Of a stretch of DNA of 64,000 nucleotides, positions 16,450-25,067 are shown piece by piece; position 1 is the stretch's first letter, and each line of letters opens with the position of its first letter. The notes under the pieces are model-generated. The model saw only the letters and a program-made list of their open reading frames with translations, ran no database searches and was not told where the DNA came from. Made by a program: the position numbers and the translations under genes. The stretch covers positions 124,001 through 188,000 of the forward strand of contig NZ_FOXL01000007.1 in the NCBI RefSeq assembly GCF_900115705.1. The letters run 5' to 3'. Source of the stretch: Frateuria terrea. Its GTDB lineage: Bacteria; Pseudomonadota; Gammaproteobacteria; Xanthomonadales; Rhodanobacteraceae.

Positions 16450-17067
16450 TCAGCCCGCGGCAGTGCTGCTGGATGCGGCCGGCTCGCCGCTCGACTGGCC
16501 GGCGAAATCCACCACCAGCGTCACGCGACGGTTGGGCTCGCCCTGGTCGCGCGTCTTGCCGCGTTCGACCTGGCGATTGGTCGCCTCGCCGTAGCTCACC
16601 GCACGCAGGTGCTCGGCGGACAGCCCGTTCTGCACCAGGTAGTCGCGCACCGCGGCGGCACGGCGTTCGCCCAGGCGGCGGTTGTAGCTGGCCGAGCCAG
16701 CCGGGTCGGCGAAGCCTTCGACCGTGACCACCGCATCGGGATAGTGCTGGCTGATCACCTTGGCGAAGTCATCCAGCAGCGGCTTGTCCTGGTCGCGCAG
16801 GGTGGCGTCGTTGAAGGCGAAGTGCGCAGCGGTGTCGAGCCGCACGCGGCCGGCCATCTGCGAGATCTGCGCGTCGTACTTGGCGAAGCGCTGCTGCATT
16901 TCCTGGGTCAACGAATCCAGTTGCTGCTGCTGCTTCTGGTCGTTGGCGCGCAACTCGGCGATCGCGGAATCGAAGTCGGCCTTCTTGACGTAGCTCGTGC
17001 AGCCGCCCAGCGCCATCGTGGCCACGATCAGCGACCCCGCTGTCCATCGGAATGTCGAATTGATCAT
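16450..17067 (-). CDS. OmpA family lipoprotein
   Basis: A 205-residue outer-membrane lipoprotein. The signal peptide ends at the lipobox ALGGC (Cys23), a coiled-coil segment rich in Gln follows (about residues 30-75), then an OmpA C-terminal peptidoglycan-binding domain with VEGFADPAGSASYNRRLGERRAAAVRDYLVQNG and NRRVTLVV, where the Asp and Arg contact diaminopimelate in known members. Such proteins tether the outer membrane to the wall. The C-terminal tail is Ser/Ala-rich. Confidence 0.88.
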   Translation of the reverse strand: MINSTFRWTAGSLIVATMALGGCTSYVKKADFDSAIAELRANDQKQQQQLDSLTQEMQQRFAKYDAQISQMAGRVRLDTAAHFAFNDATLRDQDKPLLDDFAKVISQHYPDAVVTVEGFADPAGSASYNRRLGERRAAAVRDYLVQNGLSAEHLRAVSYGEATNRQVERGKTRDQGEPNRRVTLVVDFAGQSSGEPAASSSTAAG

Positions 17068-17297
17068 GTGCGCCTATCTCCTCGCTAGCGAGCGCTTGGC
17101 GGGTGCCTGCCCCTAGGACGGCCACCAGCCGTTTGGCCCAGAGCCTGGGACCGTAGCACCGCTGGGCGGCGCCTACCTTGACGTTGCCTGACTCGCATGG
17201 CCGGCGCGCGCCACGGAATGTCGGCCGCAGGGTTTCGGTTCATGGATGTCGATGGCGCATCACGACTCCCTCTCTGGAAGAAGAGGAAGCGCATGCG

Positions 17298-17840
17298 TCA
17301 GATCTGTTGGTCGCGCTGCGCATCGTTGCCGCTCTGGCCGCCCTGGACCACGACCTCGTCCGGCTCCTGGCCGGGCATGCGCGCCGGTGCCATGCGTGCG
17401 CTTCTGCCGGGCGAGCCGGCTGTGCCGCCGCGGTTGGGCGAGTCGGCGCCGGTGGTGCGGTCGGCCGGCTCGCGCGGCTGGCCGTGGACGCGTGGATCCT
17501 GCTGCGCACCCAGGTCGGCCGCCGCACCGGGATGGCGTGATGCCGGCACGCCGGTGCTGTCGCTGGGTAGGTGTTCGCCGTCGTCGCCGCTGAAACCCTG
17601 CTCGACACTACCCTTGCGCGCCGGGCCGCCTTCGTCGAGCGACATGCCGGGCGGGTCGACGCGCGGCAGCCCGCCGGGCACACCGGCCGCCGCATCGAAC
17701 TGCTCGTGCGCGGCCTGCGCCACCTGGTGGCTGATGCCACCCTGGCTCTGCGTATTGGAGCCGGCGGTCTTGCCGCCGGCGTCGGGTGCCATCGGGCCCC
17801 CGATCGGCTCGCGTTCGCGCTCGTTGCGTTCGTTGCCCAT
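17298..17840 (-). CDS. hydrophilic disordered protein, function unknown
   Basis: A 180-residue protein with no hydrophobic segment and high Gly, Pro, Asp and Gln content, probably unfolded. Pieces such as GGISHQVAQAAHEQFDAAAG and PGMSLDEGGPARKGSVEQGFSGDD suggest short motifs. I do not recognise the family. An AGGA upstream of the ATG at 17840 supports the start. A long plus-strand frame also exists here, but its composition is worse. The upstream interval 17068-17297 has no gene. Confidence 0.55.
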   Translation of the reverse strand: MGNERNEREREPIGGPMAPDAGGKTAGSNTQSQGGISHQVAQAAHEQFDAAAGVPGGLPRVDPPGMSLDEGGPARKGSVEQGFSGDDGEHLPSDSTGVPASRHPGAAADLGAQQDPRVHGQPREPADRTTGADSPNRGGTAGSPGRSARMAPARMPGQEPDEVVVQGGQSGNDAQRDQQI

Positions 17841-18053
17841 GGCCGCTTTTCCTGTTTTCTGATCGTGCGCCCAGTGTGCCGTGGGCGCTGTAAGGGCAGC
17901 GTCACGGGGCGCTCGGCGGGCTCATCGCCACGGCCGTAGCCTGGGGATTACGGGCAGCTAACATGGTTCGGTGCACATTCAGCGCCTGAGGCAGCGAACC
18001 GCGTGCCGCCACGGTTTTTCGTTGCCGACGGTCAGCCCGGCCAGGATGCGCAT

Positions 18054-18263
18054 ATGTCGACCCACGTCCAGCTCCACCACCCCTCCCTGTGGCCCGCGAC
18101 CAAGTGGCGCCAGCTTGCGCTCCGGCTCGGCCGTCAACTGGGCCTGATTGCCGAGGAGGCGCCGATCCTGCCGCCGACGCGCCGCCAGCAGCTGCTTGCG
18201 GCGCAGGACCAGCGGCGCGCCGAACAACGCCGCGCGATGGAAGTGGCGCGCAGCCGCCACTGA
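18054..18263 (+). CDS. small basic protein, function unknown
   Basis: A 69-residue basic protein, with an amphipathic first half (LWPATKWRQLALRLGRQLGLI) and an Arg/Gln-rich helix at the end (RRQQLLAAQDQRRAEQRRAMEVARSRH). AGGA lies eight bases before the ATG at 18054. Family not recognised; it might be spurious. Confidence 0.45.
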   Translation: MSTHVQLHHPSLWPATKWRQLALRLGRQLGLIAEEAPILPPTRRQQLLAAQDQRRAEQRRAMEVARSRH

Positions 18264-18269
18264 TTGCTC

Positions 18270-18563
18270 CTAGGCATCGCACACCCAGTAATAGAAATCC
18301 TGCGCGATCACCTTTTCGCCCGCCCCTTGCACATACCCGTACCGCGCCTGCTCGCCGCGCGCGACGATCTGCCGGGCGAAGGCATCGGCCAGGCGCCGGG
18401 TCGGATCCCGCCCGACCAAGAACGCCCGGAAGCCGTCGTAACGCAGACGCTCGGTCTTGGCGTTGGCCTGGATCACATGGTCGGCATCCACCTCGTCGAC
18501 TCCCGCGCGAAAGACTCGCCGGTGCGGGCCCTGGCCCCACCGTTCCGGCCACCCTACGGCCAC
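18270..18563 (-). CDS. hypothetical protein
   Basis: A 97-residue soluble protein starting with GTG at 18563, or at an internal codon. The C-terminal two thirds (KTERLRYDGFRAFLVGRDPTRRLADAFARQIVARG and KVIAQDFYYWVCDA, shown in parts) has good protein-like composition. No recognised domain. The ribosome site is weak, so the N-terminus is uncertain. Confidence 0.45.
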   Translation of the reverse strand: MAVGWPERWGQGPHRRVFRAGVDEVDADHVIQANAKTERLRYDGFRAFLVGRDPTRRLADAFARQIVARGEQARYGYVQGAGEKVIAQDFYYWVCDA

Positions 18564-18730
18564 GGCGGTGAAGTTCCCGCGCGCGCCGGGTCGTCGCCTT
18601 CTCGATCAGGCTGACCCGCGCCAACGCGCCGAACGAAACCTACACGTTCCTTTGCCCGGTCCGGTCACACGCTCGGACATGCCTGCGCACGGTCCGCGCA
18701 AGTGGTCCATCCACACGCACACCGACGCCC

Positions 18731-20881
18731 ATGACCGCCACCGACGATGCCTCCGAAAATCACGGCCGGCCCGAGCGCGCGCCCCCGGACGACCCGAACG
18801 CGCAGCTGCGCGACGCCCTGGCGCAAACGCGGGAGGCCTTGAACGAGAGCCGCAAACGGCTCGACGGACTGTTCGCCATGCAGACGCTCGGGGTCACCCT
18901 GTGGGGCCCGGAGCTCACGCTCACCGACGTCAACGATGGCTTCCTGCAGATGACCGGCTTCACCCGCGAGGAGGCCATGGGGCTGGCCTGGCAGAACCTG
19001 ACGCCGGAAGCATTCCATGGGGTTTCCCGCCTGGCCCTCGAGGAGTTGCGGGAAAAGGGCGAAACCACGCCCTACGAAAAGCAGTATTTCCGCAAGGACG
19101 GCTCCTGCGGGTGGGGCTTGTTCGCGGCGCGCCGGCTTGGTGAAGAGACGCTCGGCGTCGTCCTTGATGTCAGTAGCCGCAGGCTGGCGCAGGAGGCGCT
19201 GCGCGAAAGCGAACAACAGCTGCGCCTGATCGTCGAAGGCGTGCGCGGCTACGCGATCCTGACCACCGACGTCGGCGGACGCATCACCCAGTGGCTGCCC
19301 GGTGCCGCCGCGGTGTTCGGCTGGTCGGCTGAGGAGATGGTCGGCCAACCGGCCGGCATCCTCTTCACGCCCGAAGACCGCGCGGCTGGCAGGCCGGCGC
19401 AGGAGATCACCACCGCGCTGCGCCAGGGCGTCGCGCCGGATGTGCGCTGGCACCAGCGCCGCGATGGCTCGCGTGTCTTCATCGAGGGCCACGTGGTTGC
19501 GTTGCGCGGCCCCGATGGCGAGCCGAGCGGCTTGCTCAAGATCGGCCAGGACGTCACCGATCGCTGGGTGGCGCAGGAGCGGCTGCGCGAGAGCGAAGCG
19601 GCGCTGCGCCACCTCAACGAGACGCTCGAGGCCGCGGTCGAGGCGCGCACTGCCGAGCTTCGCCACGCCGTGGAGGCGCTGCACGCCGAGGCACTTGATC
19701 GCGCGCAGGCGGAGGACGCGCTGCGCCAGGCGCAGAAGATGGAAGCGGTCGGCCAGCTCACCGGCGGCCTCGCGCACGACTTCAACAACCTGCTCACCGG
19801 CATCGTCGGCAGCCTGGACCTGCTGCACCGGCGCGCCGCCCAGGGCCGCTACGGGGACATGGACCGCTACATCGCCGCCGCCCGCGGCGCGGCCGATCGC
19901 GCGGCCGCGCTGACCCACCGGCTGCTGGCGTTCTCGCGGCAGCAGACGCTGGATCCCAGGCCCACCGACCTCAACGCGCTCGTGCACGGCATGGCCGATC
20001 TGCTCCGGCGCGCCATCGGGCCGCATATCACGCTGGAAGTGGACACCCCCGACGCCCTGTGGACCACGCTGTGCGATCCGCACCAGCTGGAGAACGCACT
20101 GCTCAACCTGTGTATCAACGCGCGCGACGCGATGCCCCGCAGCGGGCGCCTGTCCGTCGCAACCGCCAATAGCCGGATGGATGCCGCCGAGGCGAAGGCG
20201 CGGGACATGGTGCCCGGTCCCTACGTGGCCCTGCGCGTGGCCGACACGGGCACGGGCATGGCGCCGGAAGTGATCGCGCGCGCTTTCGAGCCGTTCTTCA
20301 CCACCAAGCCGCAGGGCCAGGGCACCGGGCTCGGGCTGTCGATGGTCTACGGCTTCGCGCGGCAGAGCGGCGGCCAGGTGCGCATCGACTCCACTCCGGG
20401 CCGCGGCACCACGGTGACGATCTACCTGCCCCGCTGCGAGGGCGAGGCCGAGATTGACCCGGGCGGCCACCGGCTGGCCGCACCGCTGACGGCTGGCGCC
20501 CACGAGACCGTGCTGGTGGTCGATGACGAGCCGACCGTGCGCATGCTGGTCGGCGAGGTATTGCGCGAGCTCGGCTACACGGCACTGGAGGCGGCCGATG
20601 GCGCTTCCGGGTTGCGGGTGCTGGAGTCGCAGGCGCGCGTGGATCTGCTGGTCACCGACGTCGGCCTTCCCGGCGACGTCAATGGGCGCCGGCTGGCCGA
20701 TGCTGCGCGGCGGGTCCGCCCGGCACTCAAGGTGCTGTTCATCACCGGCTATGCCGAGAACGCCGTGCTCGGCACGCTGCAACCGGGCATGCAGGTGATG
20801 GCCAAGCCGTTCGCGATGGAGGCGCTCGCCTTGCGCATCCGCGACATGCTCGCCGGCGATGCGCCGCCCGCGGGCGACTGA
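18731..20881 (+). CDS. hybrid sensor histidine kinase/response regulator
   Basis: A 716-residue soluble sensor with no membrane segment. Order of domains: a first PAS (about 45-150), a second PAS (about 160-280) with [10 protein letters not shown], a coiled coil (280-335), the dimerisation/phosphoacceptor segment with His349 in [11 protein letters not shown], an ATPase domain with [22 protein letters not shown] and [11 protein letters not shown], and a C-terminal receiver (about 595-710) opening VLVVDDEP with the phosphate-accepting Asp in LVTDVGLPG and Lys in MAKPF. The receiver after the kinase suggests phosphorelay or self-inhibition. No response regulator or HPt gene is adjacent, so the output is unknown. 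The cytoplasmic PAS pair suggests sensing of light, redox or a small ligand. Confidence 0.9.
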   Translation: MTATDDASENHGRPERAPPDDPNAQLRDALAQTREALNESRKRLDGLFAMQTLGVTLWGPELTLTDVNDGFLQMTGFTREEAMGLAWQNLTPEAFHGVSRLALEELREKGETTPYEKQYFRKDGSCGWGLFAARRLGEETLGVVLDVSSRRLAQEALRESEQQLRLIVEGVRGYAILTTDVGGRITQWLPGAAAVFGWSAEEMVGQPAGILFTPEDRAAGRPAQEITTALRQGVAPDVRWHQRRDGSRVFIEGHVVALRGPDGEPSGLLKIGQDVTDRWVAQERLRESEAALRHLNETLEAAVEARTAELRHAVEALHAEALDRAQAEDALRQAQKMEAVGQLTGGLAHDFNNLLTGIVGSLDLLHRRAAQGRYGDMDRYIAAARGAADRAAALTHRLLAFSRQQTLDPRPTDLNALVHGMADLLRRAIGPHITLEVDTPDALWTTLCDPHQLENALLNLCINARDAMPRSGRLSVATANSRMDAAEAKARDMVPGPYVALRVADTGTGMAPEVIARAFEPFFTTKPQGQGTGLGLSMVYGFARQSGGQVRIDSTPGRGTTVTIYLPRCEGEAEIDPGGHRLAAPLTAGAHETVLVVDDEPTVRMLVGEVLRELGYTALEAADGASGLRVLESQARVDLLVTDVGLPGDVNGRRLADAARRVRPALKVLFITGYAENAVLGTLQPGMQVMAKPFAMEALALRIRDMLAGDAPPAGD

Positions 20882-21040
20882 AAAATCTCCCAGGCCGATG
20901 CCATTTTTCATGCGATGCACGGTGCGCGCGGACGCGCCGATGCGCTTTGCGGCGGGATCGCGCTTGGCGCCACCCTTGCAACGCTCCCGGTGCCCGGCCA
21001 GCCGGCCAGGTTCTTTCGCATCCAAACCCGAGGAGGTTCC

Positions 21041-21211
21041 ATGGCAAACCAGCCAGACAACGAGCGCAGCAACAACCAGTCCGGTCGCTCCGCCAACGAT
21101 GACAACGGCGACATGAGCGTGCGCGAGGCTGGCCAAAAGGGCGGCCAGCGCGTGCGTGAACTGGTCGAGGAAGGCAAGCAATCCGAGGGCGACCGCGGCA
21201 GCGATCGCTGA
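21041..21211 (+). CDS. small stress-type hydrophilic protein
   Basis: A 56-residue polar protein with a KGG-like unit (VREAGQKGGQRVRELVEEGK), similar in style to the KGG protein at 14780. GAGGAGG lies six bases before the ATG at 21041, a near-ideal ribosome site. A terminator follows, so it is probably its own transcript. Confidence 0.8.
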   Translation: MANQPDNERSNNQSGRSANDDNGDMSVREAGQKGGQRVRELVEEGKQSEGDRGSDR

Positions 21212-21238
21212 GGCGCCGTTCGCCTGCGGACTGAAGAG

Positions 21239-21266
21239 AGCCTGGCGGGTGGGCCAGGCTTTTCTT
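21239..21266 (+). terminator. intrinsic terminator
   Basis: Arms AGCCTGGC (21239-21246) and GCCAGGCT (21253-21260) with a 6-base loop, followed by TTTCTT. Located 27 bases after the small stress-protein gene. Confidence 0.8.
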
Positions 21267-21305
21267 CGTGATCCCCCGTGACGCTGCCCGGGAGCGAAAC
21301 AAGTG

Positions 21306-21506
21306 CTACTGGTCGCTCGATCGCACCCGCGCCAGTCCTTCGGGTGTGAGCTCCAGTATCGGCGCGCCCTCGCAGACATGTACCGGCCGACGCACCAGCC
21401 CTGCCAGCATCAGCCGCGCCACCGCCGCTTCGGGCACGGCAGCACCGCGTCCTTCGGCCACCCGGGCCAGATGGCGCAGGTCATCGAGATCGAGCTTGTC
21501 GGTCAT
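21306..21506 (-). CDS. short winged-helix-like protein
   Basis: A 66-residue protein (MTDKLDLDDLRHLARV..., ending LELTPEGLARV plus a short tail) that looks like a small winged-helix fold with the terminal strand GAPILELTPEGLA. Function unknown. Its ATG overlaps the stop codon of the preceding leftward gene (ATGA), so it is translationally coupled to it. Confidence 0.6.
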   Translation of the reverse strand: MTDKLDLDDLRHLARVAEGRGAAVPEAAVARLMLAGLVRRPVHVCEGAPILELTPEGLARVRSSDQ

Positions 21507-21964
21507 GGTTGAAATCCATGGTGGCCCGGCCCGATTCTGCGCGGTGCGACGGCTCGATTGCGTCGCGGCGGCCATGGCCACCATCCGCAACCGTGCCGCG
21601 CGTAATGGTCGGCAGCCCGCTCCAATGGATTGCGCACGCTCACGCCACCGCAAAGCAGGTAGACGGGCAGGAACAGCGGTCCCAGCACCATGTACTGGTA
21701 CACGTGTGCACGCTCGTGGTCGGCCAGTGACACGCGCGGCTCGACGGCGCGCCGCGCGCGATGCGCGTAGGTCGTGCAGGCGACCTGCAGGCTGTCGCCG
21801 GTGTGCAGGATGACGTTGCCCAACGTCAGTGCTCCCGGCCACAGCCACGGCATCCGCCCGAACGCCAACGCCAGCTCGCGTCCATGCCATTGCGCGCGTG
21901 CGCCCAGCGCCAGGCCGAAGCCGCCGGCAAGCAGGCCGAGCAGGGTATTGGGCGAAGTCCACAT
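21503..21964 (-). CDS. membrane protein with HERAH motif
   Basis: A 153-residue protein with an N-terminal hydrophobic part, and the segment SLADHERAHVYQYMVLGPLFLPVYLLCGG. HERAH fits the zinc-protease pattern HExxH and is followed at once by a membrane segment, and NPLERAADHYARH comes later. I have seen this arrangement in uncharacterised Xanthomonadales proteins; catalysis is not established. Start taken at the ATG at 21964; a TTG at 22000 is also possible. Overlaps the next gene by four bases. Confidence 0.65.
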   Translation of the reverse strand: MWTSPNTLLGLLAGGFGLALGARAQWHGRELALAFGRMPWLWPGALTLGNVILHTGDSLQVACTTYAHRARRAVEPRVSLADHERAHVYQYMVLGPLFLPVYLLCGGVSVRNPLERAADHYARHGCGWWPWPPRRNRAVAPRRIGPGHHGFQP

Positions 21965-22035
21965 GCCACCCAGCGCCAGCCGCGGCCAGTACCCGGCCAA
22001 TCGGCCGGCGACCGCACGCTTGCGTGCGACGGCGG

Positions 22036-22245
22036 CTAGCAGGATCCCACCAGTTCGTGCGCGAACGAACTAGCCGCCGCCATCGCCCGGTCCTCGCTGT
22101 CGAAGTGCTCGCCGGGCACCACGCGCAGCGTGCCGTCCGGCAGTCGCACGGTGACGCTCAGCAGTCCGTCGGGCTGTTCGTTGAGGATCGCCACGAAGTG
22201 CTTGCCGCTGTCCTCGAAGGTGCGCTCATGGTGGGTGTGCTGCAT
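22036..22245 (-). CDS. small conserved protein, function unknown
   Basis: A 69-residue protein starting MQHTHHERTFEDSGKHF, with a beta-rich core (VAILNEQPDGLLSVTVRLPDGTLRVVPG) and an alpha-helical end. No membrane segment or known domain. The start at 22245 is chosen over 22302 because the extra residues lack similarity. Confidence 0.55.
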   Translation of the reverse strand: MQHTHHERTFEDSGKHFVAILNEQPDGLLSVTVRLPDGTLRVVPGEHFDSEDRAMAAASSFAHELVGSC

Positions 22246-22330
22246 GGAGGGGCTCCCGTGGGTAGGTGCATCCGATCTTGCGGCCGCCGTCCACCAACGC
22301 AAGCAGGCGCGGCCGTTGGCAGGGCCACCG

Positions 22331-22600
22331 CTAGAGCGGCAGCGGGCCGGGCGGGTAGGGAATCGGCACCAGCGCCGTGTCGTCCTGTTTCGCCTTGGCG
22401 GCCTCGATGCCGGCCTGGCATCCCGCTTCGGCTGCCTCGAACAGGTCGTCGAACCGGCTGGCTCTGTTGACCGTCTCCGTGCGGATCACCGGCAAGCCGG
22501 GTTGCGCCCGCAGCAGGGCGAACTGGCCGATGAAACCCCGCCCTTCGCCGGGCAGCGCCCACGATCCGACCACCACGATGTCTCCGACGAGGTACGCCAT
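22331..22600 (-). CDS. small conserved protein, function unknown
   Basis: An 89-residue protein with a hydrophobic first strand (MAYLVGDIVVVGSWALPG) and a Pro-rich end (VPIPYPPGPLPL). No signal peptide by composition. Family not recognised. Confidence 0.5.
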   Translation of the reverse strand: MAYLVGDIVVVGSWALPGEGRGFIGQFALLRAQPGLPVIRTETVNRASRFDDLFEAAEAGCQAGIEAAKAKQDDTALVPIPYPPGPLPL

Positions 22601-22723
22601 GTCATCGCTCCCTGCCGCGGCGCTTCCATGGTGGTGGCGGCCGGCATCACGCGAAGATGAAATTGGCGAAACGAAAGCGGGGACGAGTGTGACGGCGAGC
22701 GCAGCACGAGCATCGCAACCGCC

Positions 22724-23191
22724 TCAGGCACGTTCGATGCGCGCCGCGTAACAGCCAGGCTTGGCGTAGTGCGCATGCAGGTAGGCCACTTCGGGCCGGG
22801 CGAACAGGCGTCCGATCGCCGCTTCCATGTCGCGGCCATCCAGCAGGTCCGCGTCGACCATCATGCCGGCCGCGTCGAACGCGCGCAGCGAGATCGGCCG
22901 TATGCGGATGACTTCGGGAACCTCGTCGACCGCGTCGTGGGCGGCGGTGGCGCCTTCGCGCACGAAGATGGCATGGCTGGCGCGGTACGGCGTACCGGCC
23001 GGCTGGTGGACGTAGTTCACCAGCAGCGCCGTCTCGCCCGGCTGCAAGTCGCGTACCTCGATGCGGTCGGGGAAGCCCGGTGCGTGGTCGACCACGTAGC
23101 GCCGCGCGCCGGCGGCAGCCAGCGCCGCGTCATCCAGGCCGAACAGGTGGCGGAAAGGTTCGGGTGAAAGGCCGCGAATGCGGAAGGCCAT
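22724..23191 (-). CDS. DUF1203 domain-containing protein
   Basis: A 155-residue cytoplasmic protein starting MAFRIRGLSPEPFRHLF. The segments FPDRIEVRDLQPGETALLVNYVHQP, YRASHAIFVREGA and YLHAHYAKPGCYAARIERA match DUF1203, whose members have about this length. Function not known. Confidence 0.88.
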   Translation of the reverse strand: MAFRIRGLSPEPFRHLFGLDDAALAAAGARRYVVDHAPGFPDRIEVRDLQPGETALLVNYVHQPAGTPYRASHAIFVREGATAAHDAVDEVPEVIRIRPISLRAFDAAGMMVDADLLDGRDMEAAIGRLFARPEVAYLHAHYAKPGCYAARIERA

Positions 23192-23349
23192 GGCGCAACT
23201 CCCATCGATGGATGGCGCAAGGCTAGGCGGGTGGCCGCAGCGCCACCATCCGCTTCTTGCGTGCGCGATACGATCGGCGCCGACTCCCTCACGCGCGCTT
23301 TCCGCTCGGCACCGAGAATGGCCCGCAACCAGACAGGCAGGAGAAGCAC

Positions 23350-23538
23350 ATGAACCACTCCAACCCCGGCAAGGGCAACGGGCCTGGCCAGGACAAGCAC
23401 GCGGGCGACGGCCCGGGCGAGGAAATCCCCAAGCGTCCCGCGGACAGCAACGCCAGCGGCGAGGCGAACAACGACACCGGCGAGGACAACCAGCGCCAGA
23501 AGGGCGAACGGCCGGCCGGGGACTACGTGCGCAAGTGA
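23350..23538 (+). CDS. small disordered hydrophilic protein
   Basis: A 62-residue protein, rich in Gly, Asn, Asp and Lys, without hydrophobic residues in runs; probably disordered. AGGAG lies seven bases before the ATG at 23350. One of several such stress-type proteins in the window. Confidence 0.65.
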   Translation: MNHSNPGKGNGPGQDKHAGDGPGEEIPKRPADSNASGEANNDTGEDNQRQKGERPAGDYVRK

Positions 23539-23755
23539 TGCGCCCGGGCCTTCCCTTGCGAAGGTTCCGCCGGCCATCCATCCGTCCGCACCTGCGCGGC
23601 GCAGGCGGCAGGTCCGCTCGGTGGCCTTGCCTCGCGCCGCCGGTGGCGCACGCGCATCCGCTTGCCGGTGCCCGGGCATTGCCTGCGGCAGGACCGCAAA
23701 GCCGCCCTCCGCCGGTGCAGGATCGACCATTCCTTCCCGCACGGGCGAACCTCCC

Positions 23756-24628
23756 ATGAAACGCCGCGACTTCATCAAGGGCAGCCTGATGGGCGCCCTG
23801 CTCCCGGCCTCGCTGGTCAAGGCCGCATCCACCGGTCCCGGGCAGGACCCGGCAGCCCGGCTCGCCGCCCTGGAGAAACAGCACGGCGGACGACTGGGCG
23901 TGGCCATCCTCGATACCGCCAACGGTCGCCGCGTGGCCTATCGTGGCGACGAACGCGTCCTCATGTGCAGCACCTTCAAGGTGCTGGCCGTGGCGGCCGT
24001 GCTGGCGCGCGTCGACCGCGGCGACGAACAGCTGTCACGCCGCATCGTATTCGGCCGCGATACGCTGCTCGGCCACGCCCCGGTCACCCGGCTGCACACC
24101 GGCGCACCCGGCATGCGCCTGGAAGATCTGTGCGCGGCGGCGATCACTGTCAGCGACAACACCGCAGCGAACCTGCTGCTGGCGACCCTCGGCGGTCCGC
24201 CGGCGGTGACCGCCTTCGTGCTTGGCCTGGGCGACCGCGTGACGCGGCTCGACCGCACCGAACCGGAACTCAATGTGACCCGGCCGGGCGACCTGCGCGA
24301 CACCACCACGCCGCATGCGGCGGTCGACACGCTGCGGCAGCTGCTGCTTGGCGAGGCGCTGTCGGCGACCTCGCGGGCGCGCCTGCTGGGCTGGATGCGC
24401 GGCTGCCTGACCGGCACCGACAAGCTGCGCGCCGGCCTGCCCGACGGCTGGAGCGCGGGCGACAAGACCGGCAGCGGCGCGCAGGGTGAGAGCAACGACG
24501 TGGCGATCCTGTTCCCGCCCGCACGACCGCCGCTGCTGGTCACCGCCTACTACACCGCACCCGCGGCGGAGGCCCAGCTGCGCAGCGCGGTGCTTGCCGA
24601 AGTCGGGAGGATCGCCGCCTCGATCTAG
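23756..24628 (+). CDS. class A beta-lactamase
   Basis: A 290-residue serine beta-lactamase, exported to the periplasm, hydrolysing penicillins and probably cephalosporins. All class A motifs are present: nucleophile Ser72 in STFK, SDN at 133-135, the omega-loop EPELN with Glu169 or Glu171, and KTG at 237-239. The N-terminus is a Tat signal (KRRDFIKGSLMGALLPASL) as in the L2-type enzymes of Stenotrophomonas. No ampR-like regulator is adjacent; the usual divergent neighbour position is empty. It ends in a hairpin that overlaps its stop codon. Most likely chromosomal and intrinsic; no mobile element is seen around it. Confidence 0.93.
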   Translation: MKRRDFIKGSLMGALLPASLVKAASTGPGQDPAARLAALEKQHGGRLGVAILDTANGRRVAYRGDERVLMCSTFKVLAVAAVLARVDRGDEQLSRRIVFGRDTLLGHAPVTRLHTGAPGMRLEDLCAAAITVSDNTAANLLLATLGGPPAVTAFVLGLGDRVTRLDRTEPELNVTRPGDLRDTTTPHAAVDTLRQLLLGEALSATSRARLLGWMRGCLTGTDKLRAGLPDGWSAGDKTGSGAQGESNDVAILFPPARPPLLVTAYYTAPAAEAQLRSAVLAEVGRIAASI

Positions 24629-24634
24629 AGGCGG
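24615..24634. terminator. hairpin at the end of the beta-lactamase gene
   Basis: Arms CCGCCTC (24615-24621) and GAGGCGG (24628-24634), loop GATCTA; the stop codon lies within it. It could end transcripts from either side, since a decayed leftward gene also ends here. No T-run. Confidence 0.5.
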
Positions 24635-25003
24635 TAGATGCGGCGCGGTGAGCGCACGCCCCGGTTGCGAGCGGTGGTTATTGCGCACCGCGCGCCCGAG
24701 GTACTCGGCGCGCCGGAAGCGCAGCGCGGACCAGTCCTCATCGATGGCGACCTGCTTCGGATAGGCGAACCAGAGCACGGCATCGCCTTGCGCCCCGGTG
24801 GCCAGCAAAGCCGGGAAGTCATCCAATGCGGCCTGCGTGTTCACCAAGACCAGCGCGAAGAAAGTCGCCGCCGCTTGCACCGGGCCGCGCAACACCGCGA
24901 CGCCTTCGAGCGTGCGCAGCTTCGGCTCGAAGCTCTGCCACGCGCGCGCCACCAGGATCTCCGATTGGTCCCTCAGGTTGAGCTTGGCGAAGATGGACGG
25001 CAC
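24625..25003 (-). pseudogene. DUF3052-like protein gene with internal deletion
   Basis: Starts at GTG 25003 with VPSIFAKLNLRDQSEILV, then FEPKLRTLEGVAV and GDAVLWFAYPK, which is the expected first two thirds of a small cytosolic protein family. After YPK it jumps directly to QVAIDEDWSALRFRRAEYL, the expected end. The normal segment between them, about 28 residues (GTSKKYKC..NRDTGW..), is missing in frame. After the end motif no stop appears in this frame until far inside the beta-lactamase region, so the 3' end is also unclear. I treat it as a pseudogene; a shortened but stable protein cannot be excluded. Confidence 0.6.
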
Positions 25004-25067
25004 GCAGGACCCCGGGTTCACGAGCCGAAGAACTCCCCGCCTGGTGAAGAAAAGGGCCGAGCGACCG

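Noticed and set aside
17197-17862. A 221-residue rightward open frame.
   Set aside because: Very rich in Arg, Trp, Cys and Ser-Pro pairs, as expected from a shadow; the leftward frame has a better ribosome site and composition.
18665-21379. A 904-residue leftward open frame opposite the histidine kinase.
   Set aside because: It is the mirror of a gene with clear PAS, kinase and receiver domains; the leftward product has no domain and is His/Val/Ala-biased.
24935-25003. SIFAKLNLRDQSE segment looked like the end of a LuxR-type DNA-binding domain.
   Set aside because: It matches the start of the small DUF3052-like family, and the following FEPKLRTLEGVAV and GDAVLWFAYPK continue that family.
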